Assembly: GCA_004020645.1 (NCBI GenBank)
Contig: SAQL01000003.1
Span: 124,001 to 188,000, forward strand
From: Mesorhizobium sp.
Lineage (GTDB): Bacteria; Pseudomonadota; Alphaproteobacteria; Rhizobiales; Rhizobiaceae
Direction: 5' to 3'
DNA: 64,000 nucleotides
Shown here: piece after piece, positions 1 through 8,856 of the stretch
How positions within the stretch are numbered: position 1 is the first letter of the stretch
Layout of the letters: the number at the start of each line of letters is the position of its first letter
Translations under genes and position numbers: made by a program
The notes under the pieces: model-generated
Seen by the model: the letters and a program-made list of their open reading frames with translations, nothing else
Databases searched by the model: none
Told to the model about the DNA's origin: nothing

Positions 1-1027
1 TAATCTTCATGATCTGGCGGCTTTGGGTTTCGGCATGGACCCGAATGTGGTCGCCCAGATAGATCACTTCCGAAATGACCGCAGGCAGGCTGTTGTCCGC
101 CTGTTGTTCGGGTCCGGAGAGCGATAGCCGCTCCGGCCGCACTGACACAACAACGGTATCACCACGCGAGATGTTGCCGGCATATCTGCTCCGGATAAGC
201 GCCCCGTCGGATGTCGTCACCGTGCATTCGGTCCCATCTACATCCGAGACGCTGCCGCGAATTGCATTGTTGTCGCCAATGAAACTTGCAACGAACGCGC
301 TTTGGGGCTGCTCGTAGAGACATTCGGGCGGCGCAATCTGCTCGATCCTGCCATTGTTGAAAATGGCTATGCGGTCGGACATCGTCAGCGCTTCCGACTG
401 GTCATGCGTGACGTACATTACCGCAAAGCCGAGATTGCTGTGGATGCGCTTGATTTCAAGCTGCATGTGCTCGCGAAGATTCTTGTCGAGCGCGCCGAGC
501 GGTTCGTCCATCAACACAAGCGCCGGCTCGAACACGAGCGCCCTGGCGAGTGCGACCCGCTGCTGCTGGCCCCCTGAAAGCTGTACCGGCCGCCTTTCGG
601 CAAAGGCCGACATCTGGACCATGTCGAGCGCCCGCGTAACGCTTGCCTTAATTTCATGTTTCGGGAGTCGGCGGACTTTGAGCGGGTAAGCGAGGTTTTC
701 CGCCACGGTCATGTGCGGGAAGAGCGCATAGTTTTGGAAAACGACGCCGATGTTTCTGCGGTGCGGGGCAAGATTCTGGATCGGCTGCCCATTCAGGCGG
801 ATTTGGCCGCTCGATGGCATCTCGAAACCCGCCAGCATCATCAACGAGGTGGTTTTGCCGGAGCCCGAAGGCCCAAGCAGCGTCAGGAACTCGCCATCGG
901 CGACAACCAGATTGAGATCTTGCACCACCGGCGTTTGGCCATCATAGGATTTGTTCACAGCATCGAATTCGACAAGCACTGACTTGTCGGCCGATGGCGC
1001 TCCACGGTTCGCAGTGTCTTCGGTCAA
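1..1027 (-). CDS. ABC transporter ATP-binding protein, spermidine/putrescine (PotA) type, 3' end outside window
   Basis: This is the cytoplasmic ATPase of an ABC importer of the PotA/CysA class. The minus-strand translation shows a Walker A motif LLGPSGSGKTT about 45 residues in. The visible C-terminus reads EVIYLGDHIRVHA, typical of the TOBE ligand-sensing domain of PotA proteins. About 342 residues are visible and the frame runs off the left edge, so nearly all of a 350-380 aa protein is present. The chosen start is a TTG at 1025-1027, preceded by a good ribosome binding site (GGAGGG at 1031-1036). It lies 62 bp downstream of the aminotransferase and is probably in its operon. The polyamine-type permeases and binding protein at 18.7-21.9 kb lack an ATPase, so this subunit may serve them; equally, its partners may lie left of the window. 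The substrate is not determined. Confidence 0.85.
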   Translation of the reverse strand, partial: MTEDTANRGAPSADKSVLVEFDAVNKSYDGQTPVVQDLNLVVADGEFLTLLGPSGSGKTTSLMMLAGFEMPSSGQIRLNGQPIQNLAPHRRNIGVVFQNYALFPHMTVAENLAYPLKVRRLPKHEIKASVTRALDMVQMSAFAERRPVQLSGGQQQRVALARALVFEPALVLMDEPLGALDKNLREHMQLEIKRIHSNLGFAVMYVTHDQSEALTMSDRIAIFNNGRIEQIAPPECLYEQPQSAFVASFIGDNNAIRGSVSDVDGTECTVTTSDGALIRSRYAGNISRGDTVVVSVRPERLSLSGPEQQADNSLPAVISEVIYLGDHIRVHAETQSRQIMKI

Positions 1028-1089
1028 GAGCCCTCCATCGTGCTTCCGTTCAATCCCAGCACGCGGTGCGGCCCATCCGCGGGCTCGTA

Positions 1090-2460
1090 TCATGCGCTGG
1101 CTGGCTCGTGCGTTGCCGCAAATTGCTCTATGGATCGAGCAAGACGCTCAACAAGCAGGTCGATTTCACCGGGCTCGATCACGAAGGGAGGGCAGACGGC
1201 GATGGTGTCACCCATGTTGCGCACGATCACGCCGTTGCTGCGGCACAATCGTTCAACCTGGCTCCCCGCCTTCGTCATCGGGTCGAATGGGCGGCGCGAA
1301 ACGCTGTCGACCAGTTCAATGCCTGCGAGAAGGCCGACGCTTCGGATTTCTCCCACATTCGGGTGGCCCGCCAACTCGGATCTAAGCTTATTGCGCAGAT
1401 GATTGCCGAGCCTGCGCACGGACGTCAAAATATCCATCTCGCGGTAAATACGCAGCGTCTCGGCAGCGACCGCGGCGGCCACGGGATGGCCGGAATAGGT
1501 GAACCCGTGCCCGAAGACGCCGATGGTCGCGGCCTCATCGGCGATACCTTCGTAAATCTCGTTGGACATGATCACAGCGGCGATTGGCATATGGCCCGCC
1601 GAGAGCCCCTTTGCCACTGACATCATGTCCGGCTGAAAACCGAAAGTCTGCGCGCCGAACCAGTTTCCGGTCCGCCCAAATCCGCAAATGATTTCGTCCG
1701 CCATCAGCAGGATGTCATTTCGCTTCAGGATATCCTGCACGAGAGGAAAGTAGTTTGGAGGGGGGATCACAACACCGCCCCCACCCATGACAGGCTCGGC
1801 GATCATCGCGGCGATCGTGTCTGCCCCTTCACTTTGAATTAGCGCCTCCAACTCTGCAGCAAGCCGCCGCCCGAAGGCCTCCGGCGTCTCGCCGATGCGG
1901 CCTTCATGGAATTGGCTCGGCTTGGTCGCGAAGACCACATCCTGCGTCGGCAAGTTGAAACTGCGGTGCATATGCGGCAACCCAGACAGTGCAGACGCCA
2001 TGATCGTACTGCCGTGATAGGCGCCTTGCCGGCTGATGATTTTGCGCTTCTCTGGCTTTCCTCGCGCGTTGTTGTAGTACCAAGCGAGCTTGACCATCGT
2101 ATCGTTGGCTTCCGATCCGCTGCCGGTGAAGTAGATCTTGCAGGGCGTGATGTTTGAGATCTCGCGCATCAGTCCAACGAGCGTGGTGACGGGTGCGTTG
2201 GAGCGGTGATTTGCGGTGTGATAAAAACCAAGCCGTGACATCTGCTCGTGGGCGACAGACGCCAGCCGTTGATTGGAAAAGCCGAGGGACGCGCACCACA
2301 GCCCGGACATGCCTTCGATGTAGTCTTTGCCGGCATCGTCGGTCACGCTGACGCCTGCGCCGCTAGCTATCATCAAGGGTCCGTCTTCCTCGTGAACGCG
2401 TGGATTGGTTTGGCTGTGAAGATGAAGCTCGATGTCAAGCGATCGCGATGCGTTATTCAT
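1090..2460 (-). CDS. class III (omega) aminotransferase, PLP-dependent
   Basis: This 456-aa protein is a fold-type I, class III aminotransferase, the group that moves amino groups from omega-amines such as taurine, putrescine or beta-alanine to pyruvate or another keto acid. Visible marks are the phosphate-binding stretch FTGSGSEANDTMVKLAW, the GAYHGST loop, ADEIICGFGRTG (cofactor-binding Asp) and the PLP-lysine motif SVAKGLSAGHMPI. Length and motifs match active members. The ATG at 2460 has an AGG-type Shine-Dalgarno; a GTG at 2481 would add seven residues but has no ribosome site. The gene is divergent from a second aminotransferase and shares with it an AT-rich operator. The downstream polyamine-type ATPase suggests an imported amine as substrate. 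The exact amine cannot be read from sequence. Confidence 0.85.
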   Translation of the reverse strand: MNNASRSLDIELHLHSQTNPRVHEEDGPLMIASGAGVSVTDDAGKDYIEGMSGLWCASLGFSNQRLASVAHEQMSRLGFYHTANHRSNAPVTTLVGLMREISNITPCKIYFTGSGSEANDTMVKLAWYYNNARGKPEKRKIISRQGAYHGSTIMASALSGLPHMHRSFNLPTQDVVFATKPSQFHEGRIGETPEAFGRRLAAELEALIQSEGADTIAAMIAEPVMGGGGVVIPPPNYFPLVQDILKRNDILLMADEIICGFGRTGNWFGAQTFGFQPDMMSVAKGLSAGHMPIAAVIMSNEIYEGIADEAATIGVFGHGFTYSGHPVAAAVAAETLRIYREMDILTSVRRLGNHLRNKLRSELAGHPNVGEIRSVGLLAGIELVDSVSRRPFDPMTKAGSQVERLCRSNGVIVRNMGDTIAVCPPFVIEPGEIDLLVERLARSIEQFAATHEPASA

Positions 2461-2504
2461 ACCGAACCTAGGTTTTCTCACGTTATGCGGATTGCGTGTA
2501 CACT

Positions 2505-2521
2505 ACTTATAACTTATAAGT
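2505..2521. promoter_or_regulatory. operator-like site 1, ACTTATAACTTATAAGT
   Basis: The divergent promoter region between the two aminotransferases contains the perfect 10-bp palindrome ACTTATAAGT (2512-2521) preceded by another ACTTATAA half. The same TATAAGT core recurs in four other promoter regions of the island, and two GntR/FCD regulators are encoded nearby. It is therefore a likely operator for one of them. Confidence 0.6.
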
Positions 2522-2577
2522 GACAGCTGCAAGAGCCGAAGCGCGGTTCAGCCGAAATTTGCTCGAAGGGATCAGTC

Positions 2578-3936
2578 ATGAATGTCAATGCCGCCATCGA
2601 AACGGACCCGCGAGAGGCAACACGCCGAACGCCAGACTCGAGCACTGCCAAGACGGAGGCTGCGGTTCAACGTCTACGGCAAAGGCTTGGCGGGGGAATT
2701 GGGAGCGGCGGTCGCTTCGAACATCGAGATCTGTTTATTCAAGCAGGCAAGGGAGCACACGTCACCGACCTGGATGGCAATTCGTACATCGATTACATGC
2801 TGGCCTTCGGACCGCTCATTCTTGGACATGCGCCCGATAGTCTCATGCGGGCAATCAATAGCTCGCTCGCCACGGGAACGATGTTTGGCGCCGCTTGCGA
2901 AGCGGAACTATTGCTATCGGAAGAGGTCGTTTCAGTCCTGCCTTGCGCGGAAAGAGTGCGCTTCACTAACTCTGGGAGCGAAGCCGTTCATGCCGCAATC
3001 CGGCTTGCACGAGCCGCCACGGGCCGCACCAAAGTTCTGAAGTTCGAGGGGCATTTTCACGGCTGGTTGGACAACATCTATCTGAGCGTCAAGCCTTTGG
3101 GGCCGCAGGGACTGAGCAATGCACCGTGGACGGCACGCATGGCGGCGGGCCAGCCGGCGAGCGTCGTCGAAGACGTTGTAGTAGCAACCTGGAATGATCC
3201 AAAGGGCTTTACAGATCTCATGAGTAGCTATGGGCACGACATTGCATGCATCATTCTCGAACCTTACCCGACCAATAATGGGTGCATGGAAGCTGCCGCG
3301 GGATTTCTCGAGCTTACGCGACAACTCGCCACGCAAAATGGCTCGATTCTCATCTTCGATGAAGTAGTCAGCGGTTTTCGCCTTGCACTTGGAGGCGCTC
3401 AACAGGTCTATGGAGTCATTCCGGACCTGTGTGTATTTGGCAAGGCCTTCGCCGGCGGCTTACCGATCGCAGGCTTCGCTGGAAATCTAGACTTGATGCG
3501 CTTGCTCGATGGCAATCAGGTTACCCATCTGGGGACCTATAATTCCAATGCGCTCTGTGCTGCAGGCGCATTGGCGATCCTGCGCGAACTCAAGGAGGGC
3601 AACGGAATGGTGCTGGACCGTATCCGTGACCTCGGTCTCTTGCTCAAAGATGGATTCAACCGGGTTTTCGCCGAATCAGGAGTAGCAATGTGCGCCGAGG
3701 GTCCAGGATCAGTCATCACGGTGTTCGCCGCCCCGACGCCGCCAACGACCTACCGGGAAACGTTGTCACATAACGCGCGGCTGCTGGCAAAATTGCACCG
3801 GGCATTGCTGACTCGTGGCATATGGGCATTTGCGAGGGGCAATTTCATGGTGTCTGCCGCGCATAACGAGGGCGACATTCTGGAGACCATTGCAGTCATG
3901 TCGAGCATTGTCGCAAGCGGAGAGATTCAGCGGTGA
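2578..3936 (+). CDS. glutamate-1-semialdehyde 2,1-aminomutase-like class III aminotransferase
   Basis: This 452-aa PLP enzyme belongs to the GSA-aminomutase branch of class III aminotransferases. It shows RFTNSGSEAVHAAIRLARA, the KFEGHFHGW loop typical of HemL-like proteins, the cofactor Asp in LIFDEVVSGFR, and the PLP-lysine motif VFGKAFAGGLPIAGFAG. An N-terminal extension of about 35 residues precedes the conserved core. Rhizobia use such HemL-like paralogues outside haem synthesis as amino-acid or amine transaminases, and its location in a catabolic cluster fits that role better than haem synthesis. It overlaps the downstream SDR by 4 bp (GTGA), so the two are translationally coupled. The transcript starts from the divergent region holding operator site 1. 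The substrate is unknown. Confidence 0.85.
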   Translation: MNVNAAIETDPREATRRTPDSSTAKTEAAVQRLRQRLGGGIGSGGRFEHRDLFIQAGKGAHVTDLDGNSYIDYMLAFGPLILGHAPDSLMRAINSSLATGTMFGAACEAELLLSEEVVSVLPCAERVRFTNSGSEAVHAAIRLARAATGRTKVLKFEGHFHGWLDNIYLSVKPLGPQGLSNAPWTARMAAGQPASVVEDVVVATWNDPKGFTDLMSSYGHDIACIILEPYPTNNGCMEAAAGFLELTRQLATQNGSILIFDEVVSGFRLALGGAQQVYGVIPDLCVFGKAFAGGLPIAGFAGNLDLMRLLDGNQVTHLGTYNSNALCAAGALAILRELKEGNGMVLDRIRDLGLLLKDGFNRVFAESGVAMCAEGPGSVITVFAAPTPPTTYRETLSHNARLLAKLHRALLTRGIWAFARGNFMVSAAHNEGDILETIAVMSSIVASGEIQR

Positions 3937-4685
3937 GCCTGCCTAGGAAGAAGACGTATTTGGTCACCGGCGGAACACACGGAATTGGCCGCGCTTGTGT
4001 GGAGGCGCTTGCGGCCCAGGGAGGTCGCGTCTTGTTTATAGGGCGCGATGAGGAGGCGGGATCACAACTTGCCGAAAGATTGCCTGGCTGCACGTTCGTT
4101 CGAGCCGACATTGCCGACGCTGAAGCATGCCGTGCCGCGGCAAATCAGGCGATCGACCTCGGTGAAGGGAGTCTGGACGGGCTAGTCAACAACGCCGGCA
4201 TGACTCTGCGCAAGGCGTTTGTCGAGACGAGCTTGCAACAATGGGATGAGGTCTTCGATGTGAACGTCCGCAGCGCGTTCCTCTTCACCCGGGCGGCTCT
4301 GCCTGCTCTGATCCGCGCCAAAGGCTCAGTCGTGGCGGTATCCTCGGTGGCAGGTCTTGTCGGGGCCGAAGGCCTGGTCGCCTACACCGCATCAAAGGCG
4401 GCGCTGATCGGCATGATGCGTTCGCTGGCGATCGAGTGCGGACGCGACGTCCGATTCAACACGGTCTGTCCGGGTCAGATTGGCACGCGAATGATGACCA
4501 AGGCGCTTTCCGACGAACAAAACGTCGCCCGCCTTCTCGAGGGCATTCCAGCCGGGCGCATCGGTGATCCGCGCGATGTTGCGCTGGCTGTAGTTTGGTT
4601 GCTTTCCGAGATGTCGGCCTACGTGAATGGGGCCGTGTTCCCGATCGATGGCGGTGAGACGTCTGGCTTTGCCTCTGCCGGTTAG
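3933..4685 (+). CDS. SDR-family NAD(P)-dependent oxidoreductase
   Basis: This 250-aa classical short-chain dehydrogenase/reductase has the cofactor motif TGGTHGIGRA near residues 12-21, the NNAG motif, the catalytic Ser in AVSSVAG and the YTASKAA (YxxxK) active site. The C-terminal substrate loop ends in the usual FPIDGG. Length and motif order are normal, so it should be active. It starts with GTG overlapping the stop of the aminotransferase. A transaminase coupled to an SDR suggests that the oxo product of transamination, or a hydroxyl on the substrate, is reduced or oxidised next. The substrate cannot be inferred. Confidence 0.85.
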   Translation: MSLPRKKTYLVTGGTHGIGRACVEALAAQGGRVLFIGRDEEAGSQLAERLPGCTFVRADIADAEACRAAANQAIDLGEGSLDGLVNNAGMTLRKAFVETSLQQWDEVFDVNVRSAFLFTRAALPALIRAKGSVVAVSSVAGLVGAEGLVAYTASKAALIGMMRSLAIECGRDVRFNTVCPGQIGTRMMTKALSDEQNVARLLEGIPAGRIGDPRDVALAVVWLLSEMSAYVNGAVFPIDGGETSGFASAG

Positions 4686-4696
4686 TGATTGCGTGC

Positions 4697-4715
4697 CCCG
4701 ACTAAGACAGTCGGG
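4697..4715. terminator. hairpin between convergent genes
   Basis: A perfect 7-bp stem, CCCGACT / AGTCGGG, with a 5-nt loop lies in the 38-bp gap between the convergent SDR (ending 4685) and LivF (ending 4724) genes. Neither side has a U-tract, so it may act as a weak or factor-assisted bidirectional terminator. Confidence 0.45.
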
Positions 4716-4723
4716 ACAGATCA

Positions 4724-5437
4724 TCACGCCGCGTCGGAAACTTCCAGCCAGCGTCGCTGAACGTCGCGATTGTCCTGAAGTTCCGCGGGAGGCCCGGAAA
4801 AGACGATGCGTCCGTAACCCATCACATCGACCCGGTCGCTGATGCTGAGCGCAATTGTCATTTTCTGCTCGACAAGCAAGATCGTAACTCCCCGATTGCG
4901 TATCTCGCGGATCACCTCAACCAGTCTTTCGACGATCAGCGGGGCAAGACCTTCGGTAGGTTCGTCGATCAGCAAGATTGCCGGATTGCCCAGCAGAGAA
5001 CGGCAAAGCGTCAGCATTTGTTGTTCCCCGCCCGACAGCGTCCCCGCAAGCGAAAGGCGGCGGCGCTCCAGGCCCGGGAAAAACTCGAACATCTCGCCCA
5101 CCGTCCATGCGCGCGTACCAGTCCTTGGCTTGCGCACACCAAGCAGAAGATTCTCCTCGACGGTCAAATTGTGAAAGACGTCCCGCTCTTCTGGGACATA
5201 GCCTATGCCGTTGCGGATGATTTCGAAGGTGCGTTTACCACGAAGCTCCGTACCGGACACACGAACCGAACCCTCGCTGGTCTGAACCAACCCGACGATC
5301 GCTTTCAGTGTTGTCGAGCGGCCGACACCGTTGCGTCCGACCAGGCTGACGATCTCGCCAGCGGGAATGGTAAGGTCGACGCCGTGAAGAATACGGCTCT
5401 GACCGTACTGGGCATGAAGGTTAGAAACCTCAAGCAT
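4724..5437 (-). CDS. livF: branched-chain-amino-acid-type ABC transporter ATPase (LivF), Arg in Walker A
   Basis: This 237-aa protein is the second ATPase of a HAAT-family importer. The start ATG at 5437 opens MLEVSNLHAQYG, the normal LivF N-terminus, and overlaps the end of livG by 8 bp. The signature LSGGEQQMLTLCRSLL, Walker B AILLIDEPTEGL and H-loop LLVEQK are present. The Walker A reads GRNGVGRSTT (codons GGC CGC TCG), so the invariant Lys is Arg. This could weaken ATP binding or be tolerated in the subfamily, with LivG (normal GPNGAGKST) carrying the load. The gene is third in the livM-livG-livF operon. The transported ligand may be an amino acid, amide or hydantoin-like compound; sequence does not decide. 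Confidence 0.88.
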   Translation of the reverse strand: MLEVSNLHAQYGQSRILHGVDLTIPAGEIVSLVGRNGVGRSTTLKAIVGLVQTSEGSVRVSGTELRGKRTFEIIRNGIGYVPEERDVFHNLTVEENLLLGVRKPRTGTRAWTVGEMFEFFPGLERRRLSLAGTLSGGEQQMLTLCRSLLGNPAILLIDEPTEGLAPLIVERLVEVIREIRNRGVTILLVEQKMTIALSISDRVDVMGYGRIVFSGPPAELQDNRDVQRRWLEVSDAA

Positions 5438-6185
5438 GACTTTCCGTTGTCCCCAAATAAGCGGTTCGGACGGCTTCGTCCTCGCGGATGGTTTCGGGTG
5501 CGCCCGAAGCGATAACCGTTCCGTAGACCAGAACGGAAATTCTGTCGCACAACTGGAACACCACGGACATGTCATGTTCGACTACCAGCAGTGTCTTCCC
5601 GTCTGTCATGCGATGGATCAATTCGACCATATGTTCCGACTCCCTGCGTGACATGCCGGAGGTCGGTTCGTCGAGCAGGATCACGTCTGGGTCCGTGGCC
5701 AGAGTCAGGGCGATCTCCAGTGCCCGCTGCTCCGAATAGGCCAGTTCGCCCGCCGGCACGTGCCGTTTATCGGACAGGCGAACGTCGTCTAGGATGGCAG
5801 ACGCACGATCGGAGATCGCGCTGTAGGCGCTGAGGGGTCTGCGCACCGAAAATTTGACACCGTGGCGTGACATGACCGCGATGCGCATGTTTTCGAGAGA
5901 TGACAGTCTCGGGAAAATGCTGGTGATCTGAAAGGAACGGCCGAGGCCAAGCCGATTGATCTGTTCGGGCGGCATCCTGTCGATGCGGCGTCCACCCAGT
6001 CTGATCTCGCCCGAGGTCGGCGCGAAACGCCCGGAAATCAGATTAAAGAGCGTGGATTTGCCTGCGCCGTTTGGCCCGATCAGGGCGTGGCGTTCGCCCG
6101 GCAACACTTTAAGGTCGGCACCCCGGATGATCTCGATGGGGCCAAACCGTTTGAAGACCTGAGTGAGGCAAAGCACAGGTTCCAT
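5430..6185 (-). CDS. livG: branched-chain-amino-acid-type ABC transporter ATPase (LivG)
   Basis: This 251-aa cytoplasmic ATPase is the first of the pair that powers the Liv-type importer. It has a canonical Walker A (GPNGAGKSTLFN) near residue 37, Walker B VILLDEPTSGM, and H-loop LLVVEHDM. The C-loop reads LAYSEQR instead of the usual LSYGEQR, a mild change. Its ATG overlaps the livM stop by one base (TAATG), giving tight coupling. The order livM-livG-livF is typical, while the periplasmic binding protein and LivH are on the opposite strand. Confidence 0.9.
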   Translation of the reverse strand: MEPVLCLTQVFKRFGPIEIIRGADLKVLPGERHALIGPNGAGKSTLFNLISGRFAPTSGEIRLGGRRIDRMPPEQINRLGLGRSFQITSIFPRLSSLENMRIAVMSRHGVKFSVRRPLSAYSAISDRASAILDDVRLSDKRHVPAGELAYSEQRALEIALTLATDPDVILLDEPTSGMSRRESEHMVELIHRMTDGKTLLVVEHDMSVVFQLCDRISVLVYGTVIASGAPETIREDEAVRTAYLGTTESHA

Positions 6186-7465
6186 TACAAGGCGCCCTCA
6201 CCATTCTGCCGGCGGGCCGGCGTGTCCGTCACCTTGGCAGCAAACCAGATCAATGCTCCACCAATCGCCGCTGCTGCCGCAGGCCAAAGCCAGGTAGTAA
6301 TGCCAAACGCCGGCCAGCGACGGTGCCATAATTCAACTGACCCGTCGCCCAACCCCTGTGCCAGGAGAGGATCCAGCGAGATTGCGAGCAAAAGCTCCGC
6401 CGCAAACACCATCGCCGCGGCGATGAAAAGAACCCCGACGGCGCCAAGGAGCGACTGGCGCCAGTGCGTGCGCCATAACGCCTGGGCGAAATAATCTCTC
6501 ACAAAGCCGATGACCCCCTGCGGTACGAACATCACTACGACGATAAAAATGATGCCTTGGTACAGTGGCCACAATCGCGTCACGTCCGACGTAACGCTCC
6601 CAAAAAAGGTGAGGGCGGAAGCGCCAATGGCCGGTCCAAGGAAAATGCCCGGCCCACCGACGAAAGTATGGATGACGACAAGCCCGGAATAAGAAGCGCG
6701 AAACACCGTGTAGTCGACGTTTTCATTAACCACGGCGAAGAGCCCGCCGGCGAGCCCGGAAAACATCGCGGACAAGGCAAACACCAGTGTCTTGGTGTGC
6801 CGGGTCCTGTAGCCGAGGAACTGGAGCCGCATCTCATTGTCACCAAGGGCGTATGCGAGTCGGCCAAGCGGCGTCGTGCCGAGGTAATAAATCGCAAGAC
6901 CGCCTGCGAGCGTCCACAGTACGACCAACGCATAGACCTCTTCGACGCTCCCAAAGGCCAGGCCAAGCGAAGGCATTCGCATGGAAGACATGCCAGCTTC
7001 CCCGCCGAACAGCCCTGTCCATTGGGGGGCAATCTGATGCAGCAACTCGGAGAAAGCCAGCGTGATCATGGCGAAGTAGGTGCCGGTGCGAACGGTCGCG
7101 AAATAGCCGATGATGAGCCCGGCTACCAAACCACCCAGCATTCCGGCGACCGGCAGGAGCGGCGCGGGGATGAAGATGGCTTCAGCGGCCACCGCCCGCA
7201 TCAGGTGAATTGTGGCAAAGGCGCCGAGGCCAAAGAACGCCGCATGCCCGAAGGACAGCAGGCGCATTTGCTGCCACACCACATTGAACGACAGCGCAAA
7301 CAGCGCGGCGATCAGCATCTGGTTGACGGTAGCGAGCAGCCTTCCGGGAATAAGAAGCGGCACGGCCACGGCGATCACCAGGACAAGAACCGTCCACCCG
7401 ACCCAAGATGCACCCGATGCGGCGCTGTAGCTTAATCGTCCCGATGACATCTGGTTGGCGGACAT
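6185..7465 (-). CDS. livM: branched-chain-amino-acid-type ABC permease (LivM)
   Basis: This 426-aa inner-membrane permease has many hydrophobic segments and the LivM hallmark SFNVVWQQMRLLSFGHAAFFGLGA. It ends with an extra C-terminal hydrophobic segment (AAAAAIGGALIWFAAKV), making it longer than the usual 320-360 aa. The start chosen is ATG 7465 (MSANQM), with GAAGG about 10 bp upstream. An alternative ATG at 7492 (MSNEEG) would lie inside the operator-like site. It is transcribed divergently from the binding protein at 7567, so one promoter region controls both arms of the transporter. Confidence 0.88.
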   Translation of the reverse strand: MSANQMSSGRLSYSAASGASWVGWTVLVLVIAVAVPLLIPGRLLATVNQMLIAALFALSFNVVWQQMRLLSFGHAAFFGLGAFATIHLMRAVAAEAIFIPAPLLPVAGMLGGLVAGLIIGYFATVRTGTYFAMITLAFSELLHQIAPQWTGLFGGEAGMSSMRMPSLGLAFGSVEEVYALVVLWTLAGGLAIYYLGTTPLGRLAYALGDNEMRLQFLGYRTRHTKTLVFALSAMFSGLAGGLFAVVNENVDYTVFRASYSGLVVIHTFVGGPGIFLGPAIGASALTFFGSVTSDVTRLWPLYQGIIFIVVVMFVPQGVIGFVRDYFAQALWRTHWRQSLLGAVGVLFIAAAMVFAAELLLAISLDPLLAQGLGDGSVELWHRRWPAFGITTWLWPAAAAAIGGALIWFAAKVTDTPARRQNGEGAL

Positions 7466-7485
7466 CTCAGCTCGGCCTTCTTCAT

Positions 7486-7507
7486 TTGACATATCGTATA
7501 AGTTATG
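7486..7507. promoter_or_regulatory. operator-like site 2 (GACATATCGTATAAGTTATG)
   Basis: In the divergent livM/binding-protein promoter region, this stretch has two facing ATA-rich halves and ends in TATAAGTTATG. Site 3 (10577-10592) shares the same ends. It is part of the TATAAGTY family found at operon starts across the island, and is a likely operator for the GntR/FCD regulator encoded at 9837 or 22084. Confidence 0.6.
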
Positions 7508-7566
7508 TTTCATAATTCGGCATCTTTTGCAAGGGCGCGTCGCCCGTCTCGTGGAGGAACGTGGAA

Positions 7567-8799
7567 ATGGCATACCCTGTCAAGGCTACCATCTTTGCCA
7601 CCGCTGTCGCATTTGCGTCGCCAGCCGCGGCCGAGGGCATCAAGATCGCAAACATCGAGAATTTCACGGGCCCCGGGTCCACGACCAACCGCGAATACGC
7701 GCTGGCAGCGAAGTACTGGGCCGATACAGTCAACGCTGCCGGCGGCATCAAGGGAAACAACATCGAATATTTCGAATATGACAGCCAAGGGTCAACCGCG
7801 ACGGCTGCTGAAAAGTTTCGCAGTGCAATCGCGGATGGTGCACAGATCATTGTTCAAAGCGGCTCGTCCGGCATCGCTGGTCAATTGACCGAGGACGTCC
7901 GTAAGCACAATCTTCGCAATCCGGAGCATCCGGTTGTCTATCTTACGGCCGGCGCCGAAGCGCTCGAACTAACCGGCGAGAAGTGCCATTTCTATTTCTT
8001 CAGGTTCGCGCCCAATGCCGCAATGCGCGTAAAGGCCCTCATCACTGTGATGCAGAAGCAGGGCGCCCTTGGCAAAAAGGTCTTCGCCATCAATCCCAAT
8101 TATTCGTGGGGCACGGACATGCAAACCTCGACCGAGGCAAGCGCCGCCGCCGGCGGCTATGCCGTCGTCGACACCGTTCTCCACGAAACCAACAAGTCGC
8201 AGGATTTCGGACCCTATGTGGCCCGGATGAAGTCGGCGGGAGCCGACACGGTCATTACTGGCAGTTGGGGCAACGATCTCATCCTGATGATGAAGGAGAT
8301 CGACAGGACCGGCCTCGACGTCAGTTTTGCTGCAATGTTCCTGGATTTGCCGGGCATGATCGAAAATGCCGGACCCTCGTCGGCCGGCTATTTTGCAGTC
8401 GAGACGGCCAATCGCGAGGTGGGCGGCGAGGCGACGGAAAAGCTCTACGCCGACTACGCTGCCAAGCTCGGACACACCCCAAGCTCTTCGGAGGTTCGCA
8501 CGATCTTCGGCATGTGGGCCCTGCAGGCGGCGCTCGAGCAAGTGGATGTGTCCGGCACGCTGAATGTCACCGATCTGGCCAAGGCTCTGGAAGCGGTCTC
8601 GATTGATACGCCCATGGGAAAGATTGCCGTTCGCGCGGAAGATCATCAGGGTGCGCTCCCGCTGATCGTTTCCCAGGTCAGTGCGGATGCGAAGTTCAAA
8701 CGAGAAAGTCTGGATATCGGCCTGAAGCCGGTTAGCCTTGTTGAGGGCGCAGCCTCAATCAATCCAGTTCAGCCCAGCTGCAAGATGCAGCGTCCTTAA
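7567..8799 (+). CDS. ABC transporter substrate-binding protein, amino-acid/amide (LivK) type
   Basis: This 410-aa periplasmic binding protein of the Leu/Ile/Val-amide family should capture the ligand for the LivHMGF channel. The N-terminus MAYPVKATIFATAVAFASPAAAEG is a signal peptide, probably cut after AAA. The mature start IKIANIENFTGPGS and the internal NAAGGIKGN are standard for Peripla_BP_6 proteins. ATG 7567 is preferred because GGAGG sits 9 bp upstream; a GTG at 7561 is too close. LivH follows 57 bp downstream, then a GntR regulator. Ligand specificity is not readable, but the next operon suggests an amide, hydantoin or cyclic ureide. Confidence 0.87.
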   Translation: MAYPVKATIFATAVAFASPAAAEGIKIANIENFTGPGSTTNREYALAAKYWADTVNAAGGIKGNNIEYFEYDSQGSTATAAEKFRSAIADGAQIIVQSGSSGIAGQLTEDVRKHNLRNPEHPVVYLTAGAEALELTGEKCHFYFFRFAPNAAMRVKALITVMQKQGALGKKVFAINPNYSWGTDMQTSTEASAAAGGYAVVDTVLHETNKSQDFGPYVARMKSAGADTVITGSWGNDLILMMKEIDRTGLDVSFAAMFLDLPGMIENAGPSSAGYFAVETANREVGGEATEKLYADYAAKLGHTPSSSEVRTIFGMWALQAALEQVDVSGTLNVTDLAKALEAVSIDTPMGKIAVRAEDHQGALPLIVSQVSADAKFKRESLDIGLKPVSLVEGAASINPVQPSCKMQRP

Positions 8800-8856
8800 A
8801 GAATTGAAGCGAAGCGCGCGGCCTCCGGGCCGCCCGCCTGTCGCGGAGACGATCAG

